A stretch of DNA of 64,000 nt from Auriscalpium vulgare (Eukaryota; Basidiomycota; Agaricomycetes; Russulales; Auriscalpiaceae): positions 1,178,001-1,242,000 of the forward strand of contig JAHBBC010000007.1 of assembly GCA_019915015.1 (NCBI GenBank), in the 5' to 3' direction. This document shows positions 43,254-55,300 of this stretch, in pieces. Numbering within the stretch: position 1 is the stretch's first letter; every line of letters begins with the position of its first letter. Position numbers and translations under genes: made by a program. Below the pieces are notes generated by a model, which ran no database searches, had not been told where the DNA came from, and saw only the letters and a list, made by a program, of their open reading frames with translations.

Positions 43254-45424
43254 ATGCTAGGCCAACGGATACCCCGCACCGTAAGAGCGCCGTGCTTTTC
43301 CCTGGACGCGTCTGACTGAACCCGCCCGTGGCCATGTGATTCACACTCCAATCTATACGCTCAATCCGGACACAACTCGACGACCGACACAAGCAGACGC
43401 TCCTCCTTACCTCGCGCCATCAACGGCTACCCCCCTCTTCCTATCGTTTCTTTTCTGTCACCGGGTTCAGAATGGTGCGTTCGACACGTTGCTATGCCGT
43501 GTGTGTCCGTCCTTTGGCGGCTAACGTGTAAAACGTTCCAAAGTCGTTCCGTACCGAGAGGGACACTTTCGGCGAGCTGCAAGTACCTTCCGACCGCTAT
43601 TGGGGAGCCCAGACTCAGCGGCAAGTCTCATTGCAAGCTACTCTGCTCGTGCAACTCATCCCTGTCCATGACGTCACAGGTCTCTGCAGAACTTCGACAT
43701 TGGCGGCCCTACAGAGCGTCTTCCTCCCCCTTTGATTAAGGCATTTGGCGTGCTGAAGAAGGCAGCATCTATCGTGAATACTACCTATGGATTGCCTCCG
43801 AACATAGCCGGTGCTATTCAAACGGCCGCAGACGAGGTGCGTATGCAGTGACCTGGCGCTCGCGGTTACTCACGCGTTGCGCTGTGCTCTAGGTCATCTC
43901 CGGAAAGCTCATCGACCATTTCCCTTTGGTTGTTTTCCAAACAGGCTCAGGCACTCAGAGTAATATGAATGTCAACGAGGTGCGCTGCCTACCCTACTAG
44001 GCACACAAATGGAATCTAAAGATACATGCAGGTGATATCTAACCGTGCCATCGAAATTCTCGGTGGTGAACTTGGCTCCAAAAAGCCAGTCCACCCGAAT
44101 GACCATGTGAACATGAGCCAGAGCAGCAATGATACGTGAGTCCCTTGTGTGATCTAGTCCGTTCCAGGGCGACCTTCGACGCGTTTTGACAGTTTCCCCA
44201 CTGCCATGCACGTCGCCGCCGTCACGGAGATCGTGAACAACCTCATCCCCGCTCTGACGGAACTGCATGCGGCCCTCGATGAGAAGGCCAAGTCATTCGA
44301 GCACATCATTAAGATCGGTCGCACTCATTTGCAGGCGCGTGTGAAAGTCAAGCTCACATACTTCTGGGAAACTGATGCTGTGCCATCTAGGATGCTACCC
44401 CACTTACGCTGGGTCAGGAATTCAGCGGATATGTACAGCAGGTGGCCAATGGCATTGAACGTGTCAAAGACGTGATTCCACGCCTCAGCCTTCTTGCTCA
44501 GGGAGGCACTGCAGTCGGAACGGTGAGCTGCAGATCATCATTTGTACTGTTATCAAGACGTCTGATACTGTCCTAGGGCCTCAACACAAAGAAGGGCTTT
44601 GACGTGAAGGTCGCGGCGGAAATTTCTGCGATCACGGGGATCGAGTTCAAGACGGCTCCTAACAAGGTGAGAATGTGTTGCTTTGCAGTCGCCACATCCC
44701 TAATGCATGGCGTAGTTCGAAGCTCTTGCAGCCCACGATGCCCTCGTGGAGGCTCATGGTGCCCTCAACGTGATCGCCGTCTCGTTCATGAAGATCGCCA
44801 ACGACATCCGCTACTTGGGCTCTGGGCCCCGCTGCGGCCTTGGCGAATTGAGTCTTCCTGAGAATGAGCCTGGCAGCAGCATCATGCCCGGAAAGGTCAA
44901 CCCTACGCAATGCGAAGCGTTGACCATGGTCGCTGCGCAAGTTATCGGCAACACCACGGTCGTCAGCGTGGCAGGCTCTTATGGACAATTCGAGGTGCGT
45001 GTAGACTATGCAGCTGTGAATGGTGTGGGACTGATCGCGGTGGTGGGCAGTTGAACGTGTTCAAGCCTGTCATTATTAAGAATGTGTTACAGAGCATCCG
45101 ACTGCTGGCGGACGGCTCTCGATCTTTCACGAAGCATTGCGTGGTAGGCATCAAGGCAAACGAGGAGCGCATTAATACACTTTTGAACGAGTCTCTCATG
45201 CTGGCGACAATCCTGAACAGCCACCTTGGATACGACAGTGAGTTTCCAGTTCCCAGGGCTAGCCTGTCTGACATATTACGTCAGATGTTGCAAAGTGCGC
45301 AAAGAAAGCGCACAAGGAGGGAACGACTTTGAAGGAAGCGACTGTCTCGCTGGGATTCCTGACTCCGGAAGAGTTCGACGAGAAAGTGCGGCCGGAGTTG
45401 ATGTTGTATCCGGACGAGCCTTAG
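43254..45424 (+). CDS. FUM1: Fumarate hydratase (class II fumarase) with dual-targeting leader
   Basis: Exons 43254..43280, 43397..43498, 43544..43620, 43680..43836, 43893..43979, 44032..44135, 44193..44334, 44391..44522, 44577..44666, 44716..44994, 45051..45237 and 45285..45424 give 507 residues. [20 protein letters not shown] starts the mature enzyme. [20 protein letters not shown] and the superfamily signature [11 protein letters not shown] are intact. The enzyme hydrates fumarate to malate. The leader (MLGQRIPRT plus [12 protein letters not shown]) looks like a mitochondrial presequence. An internal ATG at 43472 could start a cytosolic form. Two introns begin with GC (CG|GCAAGT at 43621 and CAG|GCGCGT at 44335), each the only donor preserving the conserved frame. 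The acceptor at 43396 is the least certain junction. Confidence 0.93.
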
Positions 45425-46186
45425 AGGAACGAGCCATTCTACTGGGTTGTGGTGTGGCTGTGCCAGACCTGGTTGGTCGTGTCATAGCAGCTTGCATTCC
45501 ATCATCGGCATCTGTATGATATCGTGGGCTGGGACACGTTGGCGGCAGCTGATGCTGATGTTGCGCACAGACCTCTCTGATAGCGCCCGCGACCGGTGCT
45601 TGCGCGCGCGTCGCCAGCATGATGGCACGCTTTCAGGGGTGGCTCGCGGAAAGCGCTTTGAAGAGAGGCACGTACGACACGAGACAGGACGGGAAACAGA
45701 CGAGAGATGCTCGAGATGCGGATATGCGGGTCGACTGGAGGACTTGCGAGGGCCCCCGGGGGGAATTGGTGCAGGCGGGTGTGTGCTCGTCCAGCAAAGG
45801 AGAGCCGGAGCGGTGGGCAGAGAGCTCATCGCAGCCGAGAAAGGAAATTGCCTATTCAAGGGAGAAACCAATGCGACCCAGATGTAAGAAAACCGGATTC
45901 CGCGTCAACTGCGGCCTTGTCCGTCCCATTTCCCCCCAGGCCACTCCCCTCCCCCGCCCGCCCGTCCCCGCCCTCGCTCTCCCCGTCCCCCGCCCCCTGC
46001 GACACATCGCTCTCCCCCCGTCGCCCTCGTCACTGCCAGCTCTGTCCACGTCCACACTCGGACGTCCTCCATATCTTGCTGGCTTCATTGCCCCTCCCAC
46101 GGCGTTGTGCGGTTTGCTAGCCGTCTTTCCCCCCGCCGCCGTTCCCTCCGTTGCGTTGTGCCTCTCTCGACCACCCCCGCACAGCT
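45425..46186. promoter_or_regulatory. INO80 upstream region with C-rich tract
   Basis: About 760 bp between the fumarase stop and the INO80 start. From about 45924 to 46024 the plus strand is a dense run of C3-C6 blocks (the minus strand has many G3+ runs), followed by pyrimidine-rich sequence up to the ATG. C/T-rich tracts are common in fungal core promoters; this one also has G-quadruplex potential on the minus strand. The overlapping open frames here are low-complexity and not coding. Confidence 0.55.
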
Positions 46187-49100
46187 ATGTCGCTGAGCAG
46201 GATCCTCAATAATGACCCCGCTCCCATGTCGTCCGCATCCGCGTCGCCAGCAGTGCTAGTCGCCCGTCCGTCCCCAGGGCCTGCCGCTGGCCCTTCGATG
46301 ATGGACCGCTATCCTCCTTCGTCGCGTTCTCCTTCACCACTTCTCCAGACATCCCGACGCAACTCCCATTCCGGACGTCGTTCAGATCCGTCGCCCAAAG
46401 GATATTCATTCCGGCCGGTGTCCTATCAGCCAGCTGAGGGTTGGGATGCGAATACAGGAGAGTGGGTCCAGAGCGACGGTCCTCCTCGAGCGGGGCCAAG
46501 CCATCCCGTCGAACATATGCACTCTCCATCTCAACAAAATGGCCAGTCTGGCACTCTCACCTTCGTGGCGGACGGCGGGCCCGATGGCCAGCCTGCACTT
46601 AAAAAGCGGAAGCGCATTGCAGATGATGATGGCGACTACCATCCTCCGGGTACACGACGGGTATGTATCGTGTCCCGTCCGTCTCGCGTTTCTTGTAGCT
46701 GACACGTCTGACCCCTCAGCATGGACCACGCCGGCACCCACCTCGTACGCGGCAGATCCGTACGGAGTCTCCAGGAGGCGCAGATTCAGAGCCTGCCGCA
46801 GATGCTTATGAGCCCACGGAGGACGACCGCCGCCTGGTATCCTCCGATCTCAGTGACTGCGAAGAGATCTGGCTTGGGGAGCTGGGTGATTACATGCTGG
46901 AGACGCAGAAGCGAAGGCGTCTAGTCGTGGAATATTTTGAGCATACTCTCGTGGTATGTACGACATTTCATTATGTCTGTCTTTATTCTCATTGTATCTG
47001 GTATCTAGGATCGGAATTCCACGTTGATGACGCTATTATCGCATCGCTATGCAGATGCCATCCAGAGGATACCCATTCCTCCTCAACCACAACCGCACCG
47101 TGCGGCACTGGAATCAGCAAGTGTCGAGGACGATCTGTTGTCTACGCTACACGTCTCCTCTCCTAGGCAGGAACTTATGGGCCCTGACTATGACCAAGGT
47201 GCGGGCCCGTTGTCTAGCAGGCGCCCAAATCTTCCACCCACGAATGGTGCTGAAGATGCGGCCCGGGAGCTGGAGGAGTCCCTACTGGGGCCTGCGAAGT
47301 CCAAAGGAAAAGGGAAGGAGACGAAGCGCTCGGCCTCTCAATCTCCGGACGATGCGGACAGCAGTGACTTCGATGTGCCCATTGCACGCGGCACTGGTCG
47401 CACCCACAAACGGCCAAAGCTGGCGAAGGATGCCAGTGATATCACAGCTGACCTGGTGCGCTCAATTGCGGATGATCAAAGATCCGTCGCAGATACCGTT
47501 GACACGACCCCGAAGGCAACCAAGGGCAAGGGCAAAGGCAGGGCTAAGCAGGTGCCACAGCGCGAACAGAGCATGGACAGTCTTACTGCCACTCCGAAAG
47601 GCCGGAAGAAGGCTGGACCTCGAAAGATAAGAGATGCACTGTTACATCAAGCGCAGGAACACCTGGGGACCAATTCTGCCGCTCCGTCCGTGGCTGGGGA
47701 TATAACGCCTGCTGGTTCGCGACCCGCATCACCAACTCTGACAGCGACGTCGGCAACTGTCTTCGAGATTGATGAAGTCGTCCCCCCATTGAGGAAAGCC
47801 AAGAAGGTGGACGAAAACACGATGTTGAGGCGCGTGAAGGCACTGGAGGAAGCTCAGCAGAGGGTTTGGAAGAACATCGCTCGCCGAGAGGTTGCGAAGG
47901 TACGCTACTCATGAAGAATAGGATGCACTGTTCTGACGACTCTGATTCCAGGTATACAAGTACCATGTCAACGGCCACATGCAGCGCCAAGCTCAGCTTA
48001 AGCGCATTGCCACATTATCCTCCATCCATGCTCGCAGGCCTTATTCACGTACCCCCAAGGCAACCAAAGATGTTCAGACTAAGAGCAAGCGCCTCATGCG
48101 TGAGATGCTCGTATTCTCGAAGAAGAATGAGAAGGAGGAACGTGACGTCCGGAGGCGCGAGATGAAGGAAGCTCTCGATCGTGCCAAGCTCGAAGAGGAG
48201 AAACGGGAGACCGCACGGCAAGCCCGCAAGCTGGAGTTCCTGATCAGTCAGACCGAGTTGTACAGCCATTTCGTAGGCAATAAGCTCAAGAGTACGTGCT
48301 GTACGATACATGCGTTGCCATGTGCTGAACAACTTTTTCATTACAGCGGCCGAACTGGAAGGCGAGGGGGCTGCCACGGATGTCCCAGTGGGAGCAACTG
48401 TAGAAAACGGAGATGGCACGGAGCTCGCAGACTTGGACTTTGACGACAGTAAGTACAGCGATCGTTCTACAATTCACACAGCTGACTTCGATCAGCTGAT
48501 CACACGAATCTTCACCGCCATGCGAGACACAATGCGCAGGAGGCAGTGACCCTTGCGCGAAAGCGGGCACAGGCCTTCGATACGCAAGCGGCCTTAGAGC
48601 GAAAGACGAACGAAGCCCTGCAATTAGCTAAGAGTCAGGCCCATCTCCGCGATCCCGAGGATGAAGGAGGAGCGTCAACCACTCCGCTCGTCGATCGTAT
48701 GTTCAATCCTTTCTCTCAGCTGGAAGTCCTCTGACTGCCATCTCAGTTGACTCAGACGAGTTGAACTTCCAGAACCCGACATCGCTGAGCGGGCCTCTTA
48801 CAATCGGCCAACCGAAGATGCTTATGGCGCAGTTGAAGGAGTATCAGCTGAAGGGCCTGAACTGGCTTGCCACGCTGTACGAGCAAGGCATCAACGGCAT
48901 TCTCGCCGATGAAATGGGTCTTGGGAAGGTGGGCTCGCTTATCTCCGGTGTTCGTTCCGGCTGACGTACATGCCTGTCAGACTGTGCAATCTATCTCCTT
49001 ATTGGCCTACCTGGCTGAGACGCACGATATCTGGGGACCCTTCCTCGTGGTCGCACCAGCTTCCACTCTTCACAACTGGCAACAAGAGATCACCCGTTTC

Positions 49101-51895
49101 GTTCCCAATCTGAAGGCGCTGCCGTACTGGGGTAATGTCAAAGACCGGGCGACTTTGCGCAAGTTCTGGAGCCGGAAAGAGATCAGCTACAATCAAGATG
49201 CCCCGTTCCACATTCTTATCACGAGCTACCAGCTGGTGAGCGTGTTGATGGCTGTTCACTTGAACTCGACTGACGTGAAGGTACAGGTCACCCAAGATCA
49301 ACAGTACTTCCAGCGAGTGAAGTGGCAGTATATGATCCTGGACGAGGCTCAGAACATCAAGAATGCGGCTAGCGTTAGGTGGAAAACGCTTTTGGGCTTC
49401 CAATGTCGCAATCGCTTGCTCTTGACTGGTACACCCATACAGAACTCAATGCAAGGTCCGTTGCCCTCATGACTCGCTTACGCTGTGACGCTGAATGTTG
49501 CGCAGAACTCTGGGCTCTCCTCCATTTCATCATGCCGAGTCTATTTGACTCCCATGACGAATTTAACGAATGGTTTTCGAAAGATATTGAGAACGCGGCA
49601 GAGAACAAGGGAAGCAAGCTGAATGAACACCAGCTTCGGCGGTTGCACATGATACTAAAGCCATTCATGTTGCGACGCGTCAAACGTCACGTCCAGAATG
49701 AACTTAGCGACAAGGTGAAACACATTCGTTACTTTGTTCGGTTGCGACGTCCGCTCATTTTGTACAGATTGAGAAGGACATCTACGTCGATCTCAGTGCT
49801 CGGCAGCGAGCTATGTACAAGGCTCTCCAAGCCAAGGTCTCCGTGGCAGATCTCATAGAGAAAGCTCAGAATCTTGGCGATGCCGACTCTGCTCGCTCCC
49901 TCATGAACCTCGTCATGCAATTCCGAAAGGTTCGTAGTGTGATATAGCAAAAGGATGTACGCTGACAACAAACACGTACCTTTCTAGGTCTGCAACCACC
50001 CTGAGCTGTTCGAACGCGCTGATATTGTCGCGCCGTACTCGTTCTCCAACTTTGGACAGTCTGGCCCCTTGAATCGCGAGGGAGACTTCGTGATGGCGCC
50101 TTACTCGACCCGCAACCCCATCGAATTCTCGATACCGCGGTTGTTCTACGAGGAAGGGGGACTTGTGCACGTGCCAAGCGAAGATCTCGATTCTCCGATC
50201 CAGCCACACAACAGTGTGCTGCACAGGTTGATGAACATTTGGGCCACTGACTGGATCCAGACTTCAATGGACAGCGATGGTTTGTCGAAATTGATGCCTT
50301 TTGTCCCATTCGTGCTGAATGTATCGTCTTAGAACACTCCGCCTTTTCTTTCCTGTCACTGCTGAGAATATCACCAAGCGACGCCCACAGGTTGCATACA
50401 TCCCCCCTCCTCCGCAGGCTTCTTCTAGCATGTGATGAAGAGACCAAACGTATCCAAGAGGATCCTTATTACCTGTACGTACAATTGTGCTTTCACAATC
50501 ATCGCCTCTCACCAGAGCTCCATCAGCGACGGGGATTTTGCGGCCTCTTCTGCGGCGAGCCCGTTCCAGATCGCTCTGCATGGTCTATCACTGCCATCAA
50601 CAACTGTGGGTGGCCAGCCTTGCCTTAGGGATATTGGTACATTCGCCTGGACAGACTCTCGTCTCTCCCGCCCCGGGCTCGAGTGGTTTATTCCTCCCGT
50701 CGTTGCTCCCCCGGTCTCAGTGTATTGTGCCAACCGCACGTTTGTCGAGCATCAAGCCAACATTGTAGACGCTCCGCTCGAGTCGCTTGCTCTGTTCGGC
50801 CTACCGCCTGCCTTGCGGGAACATACGGAGGTATCAAACGAGTACAACGAGCTGATACCAGGGGTGCCATCTTGTGGTCTTATCTCACGTTCATCGTCGG
50901 ACCAACTCCCGCGGCCAACGATGCAAGTACCGGAAGCGAAATCCCTTATTTACGACTCTGCGAAGCTGGCTCGCCTGGATAGCTTACTACAGGAACTCAA
51001 GGCTGGCGACCATCGCGTGTTAATCTACTTCCAGATGACGCGGATGATGGACTTGATGGAGGAGTATCTGATCTACCGCCAGTACAAGTACTTGCGTCTA
51101 GATGGGTCCTCTAAGCTTGAAGACAGGCGAGACATGGTCATGGACTGGCAGACCAGGTACGTTTGACGGTGATAAATGTCGGAACCTTCTCAATGAATTT
51201 CGCAGGCCCGACATCTTCATCTTCATTCTCAGCACCCGCGCAGGTGGCTTGGGTATCAATCTCACGGCAGCTGACACCGTCGTCTTCTACGATCACGACT
51301 GGAATCCTTCCAATGATGCGCAAGCCATGGATCGAGCGCATCGCCTTGGTCAAACTCGTCAAGTCACAGTCTACCGATTGATCACCCGCGGCACCATCGA
51401 CGAGCGCATCGTGCAGCTTGCCCGTGTGAAGAAAGATGCAAGTCTTTGGGGCCATACATCTCTCGCATCCGCGCTTACATCAAATTACAGGTCCAAGATA
51501 TAGTCGTTGGAAACAAGAATTTTACGGACGTGACAAAGCCAAGCGAGATCGTTCAATTGCTGTTGAATGAGGAGCAGCTAGCAAGCCTTGAAACGTCTAG
51601 TCGTGTTTCAGAGAAGGCGCAAGGCAAACGCCCGGCGAAGCTGGCCGATGCCGACGAGAACGCCTCTCGTGACTTGTGGGCCGAGGAGGGGGATGAGTTT
51701 TTTGGCAGCGGTGAACCGGCTGGTGCGCAGGAACATGGCAAGGACCTCGAAGGCACGCCAGTGCCACCGCCGTCTGGTCGTGGCAGACGGCGGAAGGTTG
51801 GCGCCACGGGGTCTACGCGCGGTCGCGGCAGAGGTGGCGGAGCTGGTGGTAGCCGCCGGAAGTCCGCACTGGCGGCAGGTAATGGTCCATCGTAA
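46187..51895 (+). CDS. INO80: INO80 chromatin-remodelling ATPase
   Basis: Sixteen exons: 46187..46660, 46720..46953, 47009..47899, 47952..48291, 48347..48448, 48496..48696, 48747..48928, 48981..49235, 49287..49455, 49506..49714, 49768..49929, 49988..50325, 50367..50474, 50518..51156, 51206..51437 and 51491..51895 (about 1646 residues). A Ser/Pro-rich N-terminus is followed by the basic DBINO/HSA segment (about 515-640), then a Snf2 core with [27 protein letters not shown] (about 802-809) and [11 protein letters not shown] long insert between the two helicase lobes is the INO80 hallmark. [19 protein letters not shown] and [15 protein letters not shown] end the core. It slides nucleosomes and exchanges H2A.Z. 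The last intron begins with GC (GAT|GCAAGT). The junction near 50474/50518 is uncertain. The C-terminus is an RGRG-rich tail. Confidence 0.94.
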
Positions 51896-52390
51896 CCGTG
51901 CTTGGACATTGGGAGAATTACATCTGTCGCCGTTTCGGTTTTGCTATTTCTCGCCCGTTCGCTATCGTTTGTTGCTGTGAATCATCTGCCCCTTAGATTA
52001 TATACGTGTACACTATTGATCATATCATACCAAAACCTTGATTTCACCGTCCTCAGCTTTCAGCTTCAGAGATGTCAGACGATGTCACGGCCGATGCGCC
52101 GGTACCGGCGATTTGTTGAGACGCGCGGCGAACGCGTCGAACTCTTGACTCAGGCTCTGGCAACGCGTCGACTCTGTGCCGCATCGCTCACTCTCACCTC
52201 CACGATCTCATGCTTCCTCGAACAACTCCTTGCCTTTCGTTTCTCCTATTCTCTTCCAATTGTATCAAGCCAGACTCTCCACACGACCCCACCGCGCATC
52301 TGCCCTCATCCGGCTCCTCCTCCGACAACTGAGGCACCGTAGACACAGGCCTGCTCTTCTACCGCTCTAGGGCCTGGCCCGCTCCTCCAG
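51896..52390. other. Intergenic region between INO80 and DHX29
   Basis: About 495 bp holding the INO80 3' UTR and the promoter and leader of the next gene. It is pyrimidine-rich toward the right end (52190-52330). A short ATG frame at 52071 ends after 14 codons and could only be an upstream ORF. I see no gene in it. Confidence 0.5.
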
Positions 52391-55300
52391 ATGCCTAAGA
52401 AGAAGAAAACGCAGCTGAAGCCAGTTGCGCGAGGCTTCGCCACCCAGTCTGTTCCCAAGAAGGTGTCTGTCATCGAGAAAGAGCCGGAGGAGCTTCCAGA
52501 GATCGCTGAAGCTCAGGTGGAAGCCACTGCTTCAGTCACTGATTCGGGTGGAGTATCATCCCAGGCTCAGCATACTGCCGAAAACGACGACTTCGACCCG
52601 GAGAAAGTAGAGGAGCAGTCGCTGCAGAACCTGGTAGACAAGCTGCAGGACAAAACAGAGAAGGAGATCGCTAGAAGCCTCAAGGTTTGCCCCGTTACCT
52701 CTCATGGAGACATCGCTCTCATATCCTCGAAGAACCTTGAAAATGAACGGCGGTTCTCGAAAGCTCTTCCCCTCTTGGACATAGAGCCAGAATATGTAGA
52801 CCGCATACTTGAACTCATAATGGAGTCTGACGGGTCCGACAGTCAGTGACACTCACGTTTATCGGCTTGCTGACGCTCACTTCGGTCAATCCAGGCAAAA
52901 ATTGGTGGACGAACCAGAAGAAAAGGCAATCGCTCGTCTTGGCATAACGTACGGCGTCTTGAGGCGTTTGGGATTCTCCGAGGATCGGGTAGACCAATGC
53001 CTCAGGTCTATTCAAGGCGTTGACCTCGAGGAGGCTTACGAATGGGTATGAGCTGATGCCTCTGCTCGGAGGCGACTCATTGCTTAAGGCGCATCGTTCG
53101 TCAGATGCTTCTATACTGTTCAGAAGACGAAATGCTCTCGGATCAAGGTGAGATTTCTTCACTTTTATTGGCGCTTCTGAACGCTTCTGACGATGCCCTG
53201 AAGTTGGGAGCGACAAGGAGGGCAAGCAAGGCAAGGGTCCACACGTGCCGCAAACACCACAGACGCCTCGCACACCAAATTCGGCTATACCTCAAACCCC
53301 CGGCACGCCATCGTTAGCCAGGCCTATGATTCAAGATTCGTCTCGCGTCAAACTTGTCTCTCGATTAGATGCCCAGGCGCCTGTATTTGTCCCGCAAGCC
53401 CAATTATCAGCTCTCCTCGCCGACCGCGATACAACATATGGTCCTACATCCCACCTACGTGATGAGGGCGACAGGACGCCGTCTGATACCGATTCCCTGG
53501 ATGACGACCCAAATATGGAGTATGTTCGGTTGAAGCTGCAAATCGACAAAGCTACAGCAGCGCCACGAATGCCAGGACACGCATCGGATCCCGCGGTTAT
53601 TCAAGAGTTACGTGCACGACTGGAGACAATCAAGCGCCATTATTTCTTCGAAGAACGAGATGCAGAAGCGCAGTATAGATCGGAGCGCTCGAAGATCCAG
53701 GCGATAGACCTCCAAGTTCGTTTGCGGAATAGCGAGTCTGTGCTCGCGCCCCCGAAGACGCCCACAACGCCTCCCAAGATGCCCACTCCGCCTAGTAGTG
53801 TGGAACCAGCGCAGCCGTCGTCTGACATCTTTGACTCTGACAATGAAGAAGGTGCCGGTGGTTTCTTCGAATTACTCGACGAGATGCCCGCAACGGAATC
53901 AACTGATACTGGAACTACTGTCACTGTTCGCGACATGCCTCTTCCCAAACATGGCTCTGCACGGGGGCCCAGAATCATCTTGGCGGAGGTTGTACATAAG
54001 TCAGACGGCTTCGCGGTCATTCTGTACCGCGATGTGTCTGGATCTAGCCGTGCCAAACGGGCCGCGGTGACCATTCGCTGGGGCGGTGGAAAGACTGCGG
54101 AGTGGGTCATGGAGGATGTCGCTTGCCATGATATGACTCAAGCAGAGCAGTACATTTCGACTGTCGCGCTTCATACTCTCACTTTTCCTCGATCCGACGG
54201 CTTCGCGTCAGCTAGCACGGTCACCGCTGGCTCCCACACATTTTTCCGGCTGTTCCCTCCTGCATTCCGTCAATTATGGGATGAACTAGAAGTCGCCCGG
54301 AAAGCGAGTGAGGATGCCATCAACCGCGGTGTATGGGCGAAGCTCCGGAGCATCATCGAGCCGAAATTGAGTCAGGAAGACCAGGTTTGTCCCTATAGTT
54401 ACACCTAGGAATCATGTTCTGACACCCTCTTAGCCCTTGGAAAAAATTGCACGTTCTGCTGCAGAGCGCCCTGGTTATCTGGCCCGCCGCGAGCCCGCAC
54501 ATCACCGTGACAATCCATCTGAGCAATTACTCTCGGCATTCCAGACACGTCAAGGGAGCGCAGCCTATCAAGCGATGATGGTAAACTCCATTAAGCTTAC
54601 GTAGGATGGTTCCTGATCTTTCATGCAGACTGAACGAAACCGCCTACCTATCGCAAGTTATCGTGATGAGATAATATCCACGTTAGACAAGTCGCAGATT
54701 CTAGTGTTAAGCGGAGAGACAGGATGGTGAGTAAAAGTCAATAATGGCGGACGCTTAGCTGACTTGGCGACTCAAGTGGCAAATCTACGCAACTCCCAGC
54801 ATTCATTTTGGAGCACAATCTCTCACAAGGAAGAGACTGCAAGATCTATTGCACCGAACCTCGCCGTATATCTGCCATCTCTCTTGCGCAACGTGTATCC
54901 CGAGAGCTTGGTGATGCGCCAGGTGCTGTTGGCACTGCCAACTCTCTTGTTGGGTATACCGTCCGATTGGAGAGTAACACCTCACGGAATACGAAACTCG
55001 TCTATGTTACCAACGGTATCGCATTGAGAATGTTAGAAGGAGGCAGCGGCCAAGGCGGAAGTGGTCTTGCGTTTGACGAAATCACTGTAAGCTTTACATC
55101 GCATATTACTGGGTGCTATCTTATTTAAACTGTCCACTAGCACATCATCATAGATGAGGTAGATAGCAGACACGCATCTTCTTTTTTGTAACTCACTGGA
55201 ATGGCAGGTACACGAGCGCAGCATAGAGTCCGACTTCCTCTTGATCGTGCTGAAGTCTCTGATGCTCGAGCGTCCTGATCTCAAGTGGGACTCACTTCGA

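Noticed and set aside
52685..52732. Treating the DHX29 N-terminal frame as a single exon to 52849
   Set aside because: A clean GTTTGC...AG intron of 48 bp is present, and its removal joins EIARSLK to NLENERRF smoothly. The 52849 stop is bypassed by the next intron, which leads to the conserved UBA-like segment.
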